Of a stretch of DNA of 64,000 nt, positions 10,589 through 23,930 are shown piece by piece; position 1 is the first letter of the stretch, and every line of letters starts with the position of its first letter. Source of the DNA: Amaurobius ferox (taxonomy: Eukaryota; Arthropoda; Arachnida; Araneae; Amaurobiidae); the NCBI GenBank assembly GCA_951213105.1, contig OX578148.1, positions 140,572,415 to 140,636,414 of the forward strand, written 5' to 3'. Below the pieces are notes generated by a model. That model worked only from the letters and a program-made list of their open reading frames with translations, had not been told where the DNA came from and did no database searches. The translations under genes were made by a program, and so were the position numbers.

Positions 10589-11923
10589 TAAATTTGGCGA
10601 TTTTTTAAAATGTCGCTAATTTGACGAAAATGTCGCCAAAAGTTCCATAGAAATATAATTATTTAGACGATATTTTTTCTACCAATTTATTTGAAGCAAA
10701 TGATACGTCGCTTAGCAACGGATTTAAATCCAATGTGTTTATGCGGCAGACGATTTTTATTAAATCCTTTCCGATTTGAATAATGAAGATATGTATATAA
10801 AATAAATTTCATTGCCATTTCAATTTGGACTGAATAATATCAATTACACTCTTCAGGTTTAAACATTATTATTATTGATATATTCCGGAATTATTGATTC
10901 AGTGATTATTGATATTTTTAAGTTATTACGCAATTGTTTTATTGCGGCAAAAATTGCTGACACTCGCATATTGTACGTTGTACGAGTAATCTTCTAGGAA
11001 TGCACGGGTATATCTTCTAACATACGAGAATATAAGTAGTACATGTATATTGGCATATATTTTGACATATATTGGCGTATATATTGGAATCAATTACAGT
11101 CTTCTGGTATGAAGATTAAGGGGATTAATGATATTTTCAATTTATTACGTCGTCTGTTGTATTTTGCCAAAAGCATTTGAGACTCATATTGCAATACGGG
11201 TAATCTTCTACTAATAATCGGACATTATAAGTAGTACGTTTATATATTCCCATATAATTTTAGCACTTTCATTTTGACATATATTGGAATAAATGACTGT
11301 CTTCAGATTAAAAGATTACGGGTTTATTGGTATTTTCAATTTATACATGTAATCTACTAATAGAGGTTATATTTTCTAATATACGCGTATATAATTAGTA
11401 CGGGTCCCATACAATTTTAACGCTTTTATTTTGCATATATTGATTCAATTCCATATTTTTTTTTATATTTGCTTACATAAGGATCCAGGATGTTTTTTTT
11501 TTTCAGATATGTCCATAAAGATAATTTTATATAGCGAGTACAGAGATTCTTAAACTTCTTTTTAGGAACAATGTATTAAATATTTTAACAGAATATTTTG
11601 ATTAAAAATGTCATTTAGTATACTATAAGGATTTGCGCATGATTGTGAATTTCAAGTTTCTTTATATTATATACTCCGTACGAAGAACGGGTATGCTGCT
11701 AGTCTATATAAATAACAAGAAAGATCAATCATGCATAAGCATTGATTATGAAACACTTTCCAACTGAAATGTAATTTCATTTAAAAATTTCTAAAATGTG
11801 ATTCATTCAGTGGTAATATCTTTTACATTATCACAGTACTACAGTAATTTATTATACTTAAATATTTAAAACTGTATCGAAATATAAATCATCTGATTCT
11901 TTATGCAAAATCAATGAATATTT

Positions 11924-12257
11924 CATTCGTATAACTTGTATTCCAGACTCCAAAGCTAAATAATTTTGTGTGAAAAAAATTCAGCAATTCTTATGTAATT
12001 CCTATTAGCAATTCTTATGTAATTCCTTATGTATTCCCTTAAATTCCTATTTTATATGTGATTTTTGACATATAAAATAGGAATTTCGTATAACTTGTAT
12101 TCCAGAATATTCATTCGTATAACTTGTATTCCAGACTCCAAAGCTAAATAATTTTGTGTGAAAAAAATTCAGCAATTCTTATGTAATTCCTATTAGCAAT
12201 TCTTATGTAATTCCTTATGTATTCCCTTAAATTCCTATTTTATATGTGATTTTTGAC
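11924..12257. repeat. 146-bp direct duplication around a palindrome in R2
   Basis: Bases 11924-12069 are repeated at 12112-12257. Between and overlapping them lies a perfect palindrome at 12041-12086: 19-bp arms, 8-nt loop, beginning AAATTCCTATTTTATATGT. The related copy R4 has neither the duplication nor the palindrome, so both arose in this copy. Confidence 0.85.
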
Positions 12258-13129
12258 AACAAAAAGAATAAGACTAACCCCATTACTCTAGGACTAGCCG
12301 TTCTTGAGATATTCTAGTTTTTTCGCGTTTTCGCTACGCCACCTTTGACAATAAGTCCAGCTATCAAATGAGAACCAAATTTAAGTTTAACGTGTAAATT
12401 CCATGTCATTTAAAATACTTATGTTGTGCAGATAAACTCAAATTATCATTAAATAAATAAAGAGAACGAATATGAGTCTGCAGAGAAAGACATGTGCTGT
12501 CCACATCAGAATTTTTAACAATATTACACCAATGATTTATAGAAGTGAACGGGGATTATTTTCAGGCCATTTCGAAAAAAATGTATGATCTATATTTAAA
12601 GATCCATCAAATTTTTGTCGAATAAAATGTTCAACAAATTTAAGCTGTGTACCAAATTTTAACTCTCTAGGACGTAGGAAAGTGCATTTAAAATGCCATC
12701 AATTAAATTTATCAAGAAGAGTTATATAAAATTTAAAAAAAATGAAAAATTGTTATCTACCAAATTTATTTTAAAATATGAAGCCACTCCCATATGCAAA
12801 ACGTTTAAACAAAGGGAGATATATTTATTATATAATATCTCTCTCTTTTCTTTCTGGAAGATATCCCAAAGTCAGAATTTAATTGAATTTGTTTTTTTCC
12901 CTATATTAAATAATTTTTTTAATTAAAAAACTACTTAACATATTTTACTGAATTTTTTTTTATATATTCTATGGGATAATGTGAATATTTATTAAAAATT
13001 TCGAAGCAATTCGTGAATTTTAAATTTACTTAAAAAATGTTTGAAAAATTTGGTCCCATAGGGTTCAATGTATTTCATTTTTTCAACCCGGGTTCAATAA
13101 AAAACTAATTGGGTGATATTATTTATTTA

Positions 13130-16100
13130 CTAGCAGCATACCCGTTCTTCGTACGGAGTATATAATATAAAGAAACTTGAAATTCATAATCATGCCCAAA
13201 TTCTTATAGTATACTAAATGACATGTTTAATCAAAATATTCTGTTAAAATATTTAATATAATAATCCTAAAAAGAAGTTTAAGAATCTCTGTTCTCGCTA
13301 TATAAAATTATCTTCATGGACATATCTGAAGAATAAAACATCTTGGACCCCTTATGTAAGCAAATATAAAAAAAAAAATATGGAATTGAATCAATATATG
13401 CAAAATAAAGCGTTAAAATTGTATGGGACCCGTACTAATTATATACGCGAATATTAGAAAATATAACCTGCATTAGTAGATTACATGTATAAATTGAAAA
13501 TACCAATAAACCCGTAATCTTTAAATCTGAAGTCATTTATTCCAATATATGTCAAAATTAAAGTGCTAAAATTATATGGGAAGATATACACGTACTACTT
13601 ATAATGTCCGATTATTAGTAGAAGATTTCCCGTTTTGCAATATGAGTCACAAATGTTTTTTGGTAAAATACAACAGACGACGTAATAAATTGAATATATA
13701 ATTAATCCCCTTAATCTTCATACCAGAAGACTGTACTTGATTCCAATATATATGCCAATATATGTCAAAATATATGCCAATATACCTGTACTACTTATAT
13801 TCTCGTAGGTTAGAAGATATACCCGTGCATTCCTAGAAGATTACTCGTACAACGTACAATATGCGTGTGTCAGCAATTTTTGCCGCAATAAAACAATGGC
13901 GTAATAACTTAAAAATATCAATAATCCCTGAATCAATAATTCCGGAAAATATCAATAATAATAATGTTTAAACCTGAAGAGTATAATTGATATTATCCAG
14001 TCGAAAATGAAATGGCAATGAAATTTATTTTATATACATATCTTCATTATTCAAATCGGAAAGAATTTAATAAAAATCGCCTGCCGCATAAACACATTGG
14101 ATTTAAATCCGTTGCTAAGCGACATGATATAATTTGCTTCAAATAAATTGGTAGAAAAAATATCGTCTAAATAGTTATATTTCTATGGAACATTTGGCGA
14201 CAGTTTCGTCAAATTAGCGACATTTTAAAAAATAGCCAAATTTATCGCCAAGTGGGACTGTAGAACTGACAGTTCCACTTTGCGACAAATTGACGAAATA
14301 TCATCACAATACTATCCCCTAACAAAAAACAATTAATATCATTTATGTAGCGCAATTTTATCAATTTCAAGATATTTTTATAGATTTGAAAACATTTTTA
14401 TCAATTTGGTGACATTTTAAAAATTCGCTAAATGTATTACTAAGTAGGATGGTTGGTCTGACAGATAAATGCTAACCAAACATCATTTCAGTACTCTCTT
14501 CTAACAAAAAAAAAAAAAAATTCATTGATATGTAGAAGACCCAAGCCACACGACCAACCCGAAGGTTTATGGCAGCTGTTTGTGTGTCGTTTATATCAAT
14601 TTTGCGACATTTCCGTCAATTTGGCAAAGTTTAAGAAAAGTTGTCAAATTAGCGATATCCCTCCAAATTCGTAGCTTTGAATTTGCAGATCTGAATGAAA
14701 CATTCTTATCCCGTTTCAATATACTAAATGAAAACACTACAATTGTATTAGAAGATACACCCGCTCTACTCTTTTTCTGTTTCAACAATCGGCTATATGA
14801 ATTTATTGGCTAAACACAATATATGAGTTTAGTAGCTAAATACGATATAAGCTTGAAAACTCTTTGCCAAAATAAATGAAATTGATGTACGCAGTCAGCA
14901 ATTAATATAATTAAAAGAAAAATCAAACCGTCCATTCATAAGATATACTTTTATATCCATTTATTTATTATTTAAATCGAAAAAAAATAATAAAAACATT
15001 AACAAACACATTTAATTTAATTGCGATGCCGAGCAACATGATATATCCTCCTAAAATGTTAAAATTTATTAACCACTAACAGCACACCCGTTATTCGTAC
15101 GGAGTGTACAATTTAAAGAAACTTAAAGTTCGCAATCATGTGCAAATTCTGTTAAAATATTAAATTTATTGCTCCTAAAGAGAAGTTTAAGAATATATGT
15201 TCTCACTATGCAAAATTATCTTCACGATCAGATCTGAAGAATAAAACATCCTGCCCCCTTTTGTAAGCAAATTTACAGAAGAGAAAATAGGAATTGAATG
15301 AATATATGTAACCCCGTACTAATTATATTGTCGCAGATCAGAAAATATGCCAATGTGTTAGTAGAAGATTACCCGTATTACAATATGCGTCTCAAAAATA
15401 TTTGCCAAAATAAAAGAGATGACGTAATAAATTGAAAACATCAATAATATCCGTACTCTTTATACCAGAAGGTCGTAATTGATTCCAATATATGCCAATA
15501 TATATCAAAACATATGTCAATATACCTGTACTACTTATATTCTCGTAGATTAAAAGATATACACGTGTATTTGTAGAAGATTCGTACAACATACAATATA
15601 TGAGTTTAAACAATTTTTGTCATAATAAAATAATTGCATAATAACTTGAAAATATCAATAATCCTTGAATCAATAATCCCCGAAAATATAAATAATAATA
15701 ATTTTTAAACCTGAAGACCGTAATTGATATTATCCAGTCAAAAATGCTATAAGAAAAATCAAATCGTTCTTTTCTAAAATATATTTTTATATCCATTTAT
15801 TTATTATTCAAATCGAAAAAATAATTATTAAAATTAGCAGACAGATTTAATTTAATTGCGTTTCTGAGTAACATGATATAAGATAGAATCTTATAACATG
15901 TTAAATATGTCATGTCTTATAACATAAACTGCGAAATTAAATAACGATTTTGATTTCTCTATACTTCTCATTGTTCCGTAAAAGCTTGTTTTAAATAAAC
16001 CATGAACCATGGAGATAGATTTCACCTTTAAATCATGTTTCAAACAATTCATGTTTTCAGAAAGTGACTAATTAACGCAAAAAATCTCCCATCAAACTCA

Positions 16101-16473
16101 GAGATTAAATTTTAATTCACTTTCAAACGATTTTCAAGCTTTTCGTTTGGATAAACCACGGAGTTAGGGAGTAGAACTCCAAGGTAAAAGTTCCGTTTTT
16201 CATTAATATCTCGACAACCCCAGGTCTTAGAAACACGAAACTTGGACAAAATTTATGGGGGGATATTTCAAGGCTATTCACCAAATTTCATTCAATTCGG
16301 TTCAGCCGTTTTTCCGTGATGATGAGACAAACGAAAATTTCGTTTTTTACTAATATCTCGAGAACCACTGGTCGTAGAAACTCAAAACACGGATATAATT
16401 TTAAGTGGGGCTATTTTTGGGCTACCCACAAAATTTCATCAAATTCGGTTCAGCCGTTCTCCCGTGATGGTGT

Positions 16474-16519
<46 letters not shown>

Positions 16520-16541
16520 TTTTCATTTTTATTTATATAGA
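13130..16541 (-). mobile_element. Composite Helitron-like element, copy H2
   Basis: Reverse-oriented copy of the composite: CTAGCAGCATACCC at 13130 and TTTATATAGA ending at 16541. It is inserted exactly between A (13129) and T (16542). The uninterrupted sequence at about 9745-9756 in R1 confirms the site and the absence of a target duplication. The inner altered terminator appears as CTAACAGC at 15075. H2 and H3 together make a very large inverted repeat. The full length without insertions is 3412 bp. Confidence 0.88.
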
Positions 16542-16629
16542 TATTCCCATAGGTCCTACAGACCGTCTGAACAACATACTAAAATTTCATTTTGATAAAC
16601 TCATTTTTACGGCAGTTATCGTGCTAACG

Positions 16630-16667
<38 letters not shown>

Positions 16668-16713
16668 ATGAACAAAGTCATAAACACTTTTCAACTTTGT
16701 TGTAAAGTGTTAA

Positions 16714-16722
16714 AAATGAAAA

Positions 16723-16763
<41 letters not shown>

Positions 16764-19700
16764 TTGTCACACCATCACGGGAGAACGGCTGAACCGAATT
16801 TGATGAAATTTTGTGGGTAGCCCAGAAATAGCCCCACTTAAAATTATATCCGTGTTTTGAGTTTCTACGACCAGTGGTTCTCGAGATATTAGTAAAAAAC
16901 GAAATTTTCGTTTGTCTCATCATCACGGAAAAACGGCTGAACCGAATTTAATGAAATTTGGTGAATAGCCTTGAAATATCCCCCCATAAATTTTGTCCAA
17001 GTTTCGAGTTTCTATGTCCTGGGGTTCTCGAGATATTAATGAAAAACGGAACTTTTTCCTAGGAGTTCTACTCCCTAACTCCGTGGTTTATCCAAACGAA
17101 AAGCTTGAAAATCGTTTGAAAGTGAATTAAAATTTAATCTCTGAGTTTGATGGGAGATTTTTTGCGTTAATTAGTCACTTTCTGAAAAAATGAATTGTTT
17201 GAAACATGATTTAAAGGGGAAATCTATCTCCATGGTTCATGGTTTATTTAAAACAAGCTTTTACGGAACAATGAGAAGTATAGAGAAACCAAAATCGTTA
17301 TTTAATTTCGCAGTTTATGTTATAAGACATGACATATTTAACATGTTATAAGATTCTATCTTATATCATGTTACTCAGAAACGCAATTAAATTAAATCTG
17401 TCTGTTAATTTTAATAATTATTTTTTCGATTTGAATAATAAATAAATGGATATAAAAATATATTTTAGAAAAGAACGATTTGATTTTTCTTATAGCATTT
17501 TTGACTGGATAATATCAATTACGGTCTTCAGGTTTAAAAATTATTATTATTTATATTTTCGGGGATTATTGATTCAAGGATTATTGATATTTTCAAGATA
17601 TTGTGCAATTATTTTATTATGACAAAAATTGTTTAAACTCATATATTGTATGTTGTACGAATCTTCTACAAATACACGTGTATATCTTTTAATCTACGAG
17701 AATATAAGTAGTACAGGTATATTGACATATGTTTTGATATATATTGGCATATATTGGAATCAATTACGACCTTCTGGTATAAAGAGTACGGATATTATTG
17801 ATGTTTTCAATTTATTACGTCATCTCTTTTATTTTGGCAAATATTTTTGAGACGCATATTGTAATACGGGTAATCTTCTACTAACACATTGGCATATTTT
17901 CTGATCTGCGACAATATAATTAGTACGGGGTTGCATATATTCATTCAATTCCTATTTTTTCTTCTGTAAATTTGCTTACAAAAGGGGGCAGGATGTTTAA
18001 TTCTTCAGATCTGATCGTGAAGATAATTTTGCATAGTGAGAACATATATTCTTAAACTTCTCTTTAGGAGCAATAAATTTAATATTTTAACAGAATTTGC
18101 ACATGATTGCGAACTATAAGTTTCTTTAAATTATACACTCCGTACGAATAACGGGTGTGCTGTTAGTGGTTAATAAATTTTAACATTTTAGGAGGATATA
18201 TCATGTTGCTCGGCATCGCAATTAAATTAAATGTGTTTGTTAATGTTTTTATTATTTTTTTTCGATTTAAATAATAAATAAATGGATAAATGGATATAAA
18301 AGTATATCTTATGAATGGACGGTTTGATTTTTCTTTTAATTATATTAATTGCTGACTGCGTACATCAATTTCATTTATTTTGGCAAAGAGTTTTCAAGCT
18401 TATATCGTATTTAGCTACTAAACTCATATATTGTGTTTAGCCAATAAATTCATATAGCCGATTGTTGAAACAGGAAAAGAGTAGAGCGGGTATATCTTCT
18501 AATACAATTGTAGTGTTTTCATTTAGTATATTGAAACGGGATAAGAATGTTTCATTCAGATCTGCAAATTCAAAGCTACGTATTTGGAGGGATATCGCTA
18601 ATTTGACAACTTTTCTTAAACTTTGCCAAATTGACGGAAATGTCGCCAAATTGATATAAACGACACACAAACAGCTGCCATAAACCTTCGGGTTGGTCGT
18701 GTGGCTTGGGTCTTCTACATATCAATGAAATTTTTTTTTTGTTAGAAGAGAGCACTGAAATGATGTTTGGTTAGCATTTATCTGCCAGACCAACCATCCT
18801 ACTTAGTAATACATTTAGCGAATTTTTAAAATGTCACCAAATTGATAAAAATGTTTTCAAATCTATAAAAATATCTTGAAATTGATAAAATTGCGCTACA
18901 TAAATGATATTAATTGTGTTTTGTTAGGGGATAGTATTGTGATGATATTTCGTCAATTTGTCGCCAAGTGGAACTGTCATTTCTACAGTCCCACTTGGCG
19001 ATAAATTTGGCGATTTTTTAAAATGTCGCTAATTTGACGAAACTGTCGCCAAATGTTCCATAGAAATATAATTATTTAGACGATATTTTTTCTACCAATT
19101 TATTTGAAGCAAATGATATCATGTCGCTTAGCAACGGATTTAAATCCAATGTGTTTATGCGGCAGACGATTTTTATTAAATCCTTTCCGATTTGAATAAT
19201 GAAGATATGTATATAAAATAAATTTCATTGCCATTTCATTTTGGACTGGATAATATCAATTATACTGTTCAGGTTTAAACATTATTATTATTGATATTTT
19301 CCGGAATTATTGATTCAGTGATTATTGATATTTTTAAGTTATTACGCCATTGTTTTATTGCGGCAAAAATTGCTGACACACGCATATTGTACGTTGTACG
19401 AGTAATTCTAGGAATGCACGGGTATATCTTCTAACCTACGAGAATATAAGTAGTACAGGTATATTGGCATATATTTTGACATATATTGGCATATATATTG
19501 GAATCAAGTACAGTCTTCTGGTATGAAGATTACGGGGATTAATTATATATTCAATTTATTAAGTCGTCTGTTGTATTTTACCAAAAAACATTTGAGACTC
19601 ATATTGCAAAACGGGTAATCTTCTACTAATAATCGGACATTATAAGTAGTACGTGTATATCTTCCCATATAATTTTAGCACTTTAATTTTGACATATATT

Positions 19701-20034
19701 GGAATAAATGACTGTCTTCAGATTTAAAGATTACGGGTTTATTGGTATTTTCAATTTATACATGTAATCTACTAATACAGGTTATATTTTCTAATATTCG
19801 CGTATATAATTAGTACGGGTCCCATACAATTTTAACGCTTTTATTTTGCATATATTGATTCAATTCCATATTTTTTTTTTATATTTGCTTACATAAGGGG
19901 TCCAAGATGTTTCATTCTTCAGATATGTCCATGAAGATAATTTTATATAGCGAGAACAGAGATTCTTAAACTTCTTTTTAGGAGCATTATATTAAATATT
20001 TTAACAGAATATTTTGATTAAACATGTCATTTAG
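16714..20034 (+). mobile_element. Composite Helitron-like element, copy H3
   Basis: The main body of a copy whose first 13 bases lie at 11703-11715, directly abutting the CTAG end of H1. The altered inner terminator TTAG is at 18172-18175. The 3' end is missing: the copy stops at CATTTAG, 100 or so bases before the usual hairpin and CTAG, where the next element begins. Confidence 0.82.
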
Positions 20035-22205
20035 TCTATATAAATAAAATTGAAAATCTGTCTGTCTGTTTGTCCCATCATTACGGGAGAACAGCTGAAC
20101 CGAATTTGATGAAATTTTGTGGGTAGCCTAGAAATAGCCCCACTTAAAATTTAGTCCATGTTTGGAGTTTCCATAACCAGTGGTTCTCGAGATATTAGTG
20201 AAAAACCATTATTTCGTTTGTCTCATCATCATGAGAGAACGGCTGAATCGAATTTAATGAAATTTTGTGAGTAGCCTTAAAATAGCCCCCCATAAATTTT
20301 GCCCAAGTTTCGAGTTTCTAATACCAGGGGTTGTTGAGATATTAATGAAAAACGGAACTTTATCCTAGGAGATCTACTTTCTAACTCCGTGGTTTATCCA
20401 AACGGAAAGGATGAAAATCGTTTGTTTAAAACGTCAACGTGAATTAAAACTTCATTTCTGAGCTTAGTGCAGGATTTTTGCATTAATTAGTCACTATCTG
20501 AAAGCATGAATTATTTGAAACATGAATTTTAATGGAAAATCTATCTCCATGGTCAAGCATTTACTAAACAATGGAAAGTATAAAGAAATCAAAATGGTTA
20601 TTATTTTTGCATTTTATGGGGAAGAGATCAAAATGGTTATTTAATTTCGCAGTTTTTGAGGAAGATTCTTTATTATATTATGTTGCTCAGCAACGCAATT
20701 AAATTAAATGTGTTTCTTAATATTTGTTATTATTTTTTCTATTTGAATAATAAATAAATAGATGTATAAATATATTTTGTAAATGAACGGTTTGATTTTT
20801 CTTTTAATTATATTAATTACGGACTGCGTACATCACTTTCATTTGACAAAGAGTTTTTAAGCTTTCATATTGTGTTTAGCTAATAAACTCATATTGTGTT
20901 TACCAATAAACTCATTTATCCGATTGTTGAAAGAGAAAAAGAGTAGAAAGGGTATATCTTCTAATACAATTTTAGTGTTTGCATTTAGTATATACAAACA
21001 GGATCAGGGTGTTTTATTCTTCAGATCTGCAATTTCAGAGCTGCGAATTTGGCGGAATATCGCTAACTTGGCAACTTTTCATAAACTTTGCCAAATTGAC
21101 GGAAATATCGCCAAATTGCTAAAAACGACGCAAATCAATGAAATTAAGTTCGTTTTTTTAGAAGACAGTACTGAAATGATGTTTCGGTAGCATTTGTGGG
21201 TCAGTCTAACCATCCTACTTAGTAACACATTTATCGAATTTTTAAAATATCACCAAGTTGATAAAAATGTTTGTGAATCTATAAAAATGTCATGAAATTG
21301 ATAAAATTGCGCTTAATAAATGAAATTAATTGTGTTTTGTTAGGGGATAATATTATGATGATGTTTCGTCAATTTGTCGCAAAATGGGACTGTCAGATCT
21401 ACAGTCCCACTTGGCGATAAATTTGGCGATTTCTTAAAATGTCGCCAAACCTTCCATGGAGACAGCATTATTCAGAGGATATTTTGTCCACTATTTTATT
21501 GAAGCAAATGATATCATATCGCTTATGTGAATCCAAAGTCCGATAAATTTGGCGATTTTTTAAGTTATCGCTAAATTGAAGAAAATATCGCCAAACCTTT
21601 CATGGAGATAGCATTATTCAGACGATATGATTTCCATCAATTTATTTGAAGCAACTGATATCATGTCGTTTAGCAATGGATGTAAATCCAATGTGTTATG
21701 TGGCATACGATTTTAATTAAATCTTTTCCGATTTGAATAAAAAAGATATGTATATAAAATAAATTTCATTGGCATTGCATTTTTGACTGGAAAATTTCGA
21801 TTACGGTCTTCAGGTTACACATTATTATTATTGATATTTTCGGGGATTATTGATTCAGGGATTATTGATATTTTCAAATTATTATACCATTGTTTTATTA
21901 TGACAAAAATTGTTGAAACTCACATATTGTACGTTGTGCGAGTAATCTTCTATAAATGCACGTGTTATCTTCTAATCTACGAGAATATACGTAGTATAGG
22001 TATATAGGCATATATTTTGATATATATTGGCATATATTGGAATCAATTACGACCTTCTGGTATAAAGATTACGGGGATAATTGAAATTTTCAATTTATAA
22101 TGTCATCTGTTTTATTTCGGCAAAGATTTTTTAGACTCATATTGTAATAAGGGTAATCTTCTACTAACATACAGGCATATTTTCTAATCTGCGACAATAT
22201 AAGTA

Positions 22206-22255
<50 letters not shown>

Positions 22256-22647
22256 CCATATAATTTTAGTGCTTTCATTCTGGCACATATTGGAATCAAT
22301 TACGGGTTTATTGATATTTTCAATTTATACATGTAATCTACTAATACAGGTTATATCTTCTAATATTCGCGTATATAAGTAGTACAGGTCCTATACAATT
22401 TTAATGCTTTCATTTTGCATATATTTATTCAATTCCTTTTTTTTTTGTAAATTTGCTTTCGAAAGGGGCCAGGATGTTTTATTCAGCAGATCTGCCCGTG
22501 ACTATAATTTTGCATGATGAGAACAAATATTCATAAACTTCTCTTTAGGAGCAATAAATTTAATATTTTAACATAATTTGCATATGAATCTGAATTATAA
22601 GTTTCTTTATATTTTATACTCCGTACGAAGAACGGGTATGCTGCTAG
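20035..22647 (+). mobile_element. Helitron-like element H6
   Basis: It starts TCTATATAAATAAAATTG and ends CTCCGTACGAAGAACGGG then TATGCTGCTAG (CTAG 22644-22647). It is a single-body version of the family, without the extra inner end seen in H1-H4, and more diverged from them. Its body carries tandem units of the type ATATAAGTAGTACAGGTATA and the TTGGCGA motif series. A (TA)n run lies at about 22206-22253. No coding sequence. Confidence 0.82.
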
Positions 22648-23930
22648 TAAAAAATAAGTATATGCATAATAGTTTCCTTTGTTTACATTAAAGCGCATTA
22701 ATGAGGATATTTAATATAAAAATTATGTGTATCTACAACTATTTTGTCACATATTGTGGACTCGTATATTTTTGTACAATAAGTGTACATTGAAGTGTAA
22801 CAATTTGACAATAATATCAGCGGTCCGGTATTTCCAATCTATATAAATAAAAAAAAGTCTGTCTGTCTGTCCCATCATCACGGGAGCACGACTGAACCGA
22901 ATTTGATGAAATTTTGTGGCTAGCCTTGAGCCTTGAAATAGTCCCATTTAAAATTTAGTCCATGTTTCGAGTTTCTACGATCAGTGGTTCTCGAGATATT
23001 AGTGAAAAACGTTCGTTTGTCCCTTCATCACGTGAGACCGGCTGAACCGAATTTGATAAAATGTTGCGCATGGCCTTGAAATAGTCCCCCTTAAATATTT
23101 TCCGTTTTGAATTTCTAAGATCATTGGTTGTCGAGATATTAATGAAAAACTAAAAGAGTTCTATTCTCTAACTCCTTGGTTCCTCCAAACTAAAAGGTTG
23201 GAAATCGTTTATTTAGAACATGAAAGTGAATTAAAACTTTATCTCTGAGTTTGAAGATTTTTGCGCGAATTAGTCTCTTTCTGAAAACATGAATTGCTTA
23301 AAACCATGAATGTTTGAAACATGAATTTAAATGTAAAATATATCACCATGGTTTATTTTTCACAAGCAACAATTTTTCACATCAGCAATGAAAAGTAATC
23401 AGAAATCAAAATGGCTATTTAATTATTAGAATTTTATGCTGAAGATTTTATCTTATATCATGTTGCTTGGCATAGTATTTAAATTAAATATGTTTAATAA
23501 TATTTATTATTATTTTTGCGATTTGAATAATAAATAAATGGATAAAAAAATATACCTTATAAATGAATGGTTTGATTTTTCTCTTAATTATATTAATTGT
23601 GGACTGCGTACATCACTTTCATTTATTTTGGCAAAGAATTAAGCTTATATATTGTGATCTAATAAGTCTAATAAACTCATATATTGTGTTTAGCCAATAA
23701 ATTCATTTAGCCGATTGTTGAAACAGAAAAAGAGTAGAACGGGTATATCTTCTAATACAATTTTAGTGTTTTCATTTAGCATATATGAAAGAGATCAGGA
23801 TGTTTTATTCAGATCTGTAAATTCAGAGCTACAAATTTGGCGAGATATCACTAACTTGGCAACTTTCCTTAAATATTGTCAAATTGACGGAAATGTTGCC
23901 AAATCGATAAAAATTACGGTCTGTCAATCC

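Larger units (their letters stand above)
7100..11702 (+). mobile_element. Composite Helitron-like element, copy H1
   Basis: The 5' end is TCTATATAAATAAAAATG followed by a CTGT-rich run. The 3' end is the hairpin CCGT/ACGG in CTCCGTACGAAGAACGGG followed by TATGCTGCTAG. TC at the start, CTAG at the end, a short hairpin before it and no target duplication are Helitron hallmarks. It is interrupted by a TTAACACTTT-family insertion (8602-9915). An inner end at 8458-8489 has the same hairpin but reads GCTGTTAG, so the unit is two Helitron bodies fused. No Rep/helicase coding sequence is present. The next copy begins at the following base. Confidence 0.85.
11716..16713 (-). mobile_element. TTAACACTTT-family element R2, split by Helitron H2
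   Basis: The left end is CAAGAAAGATCAATCATGC at 11716 and the right end is AAAGTGTTAA at 16713. It sits inside the first bases of Helitron H3: TCTATATAAATAA at 11703-11715 joins AAATGAAAATCTG at 16714 when R2 is removed. R2 itself is interrupted by H2 (13130-16541), leaving about 1.59 kb of its own sequence. It differs from R1 in the middle and shares that middle (near 12270-12680) with R4 at 34769-36225. Confidence 0.82.

Noticed and set aside
16481..16520. Regular GACA/CTGT units that could suggest a CRISPR-like or satellite array (also 9837, 16632, 16725, 36274, 43860, 55840)
   Set aside because: Simple 4-bp microsatellites without spacers, each located at the 5' end of a transposon copy.
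16316..16540. Recurrent 69-82-residue frames near Helitron 5' ends (also at 7087, 16678, 31211, 55820, 59191)
   Set aside because: They arise from the shared non-coding 5' sequence and the CTGT/GACA run. Conservation reflects young copies; no start context, motif or third-base pattern supports coding.
17629..17850. Identical 73-residue frames in Helitron bodies (also 15392 and 56735)
   Set aside because: They fall in AT-rich internal tandem units, and the H1 copy at 7973 reads a different frame start. Repeat identity, not selection, explains them.
18437..18670. Frames of 65-106 residues over the TTGGCGA region (14580, 18437, 20870, 23715, 57540)
   Set aside because: Open on both strands through the same repeat and broken differently in each copy.
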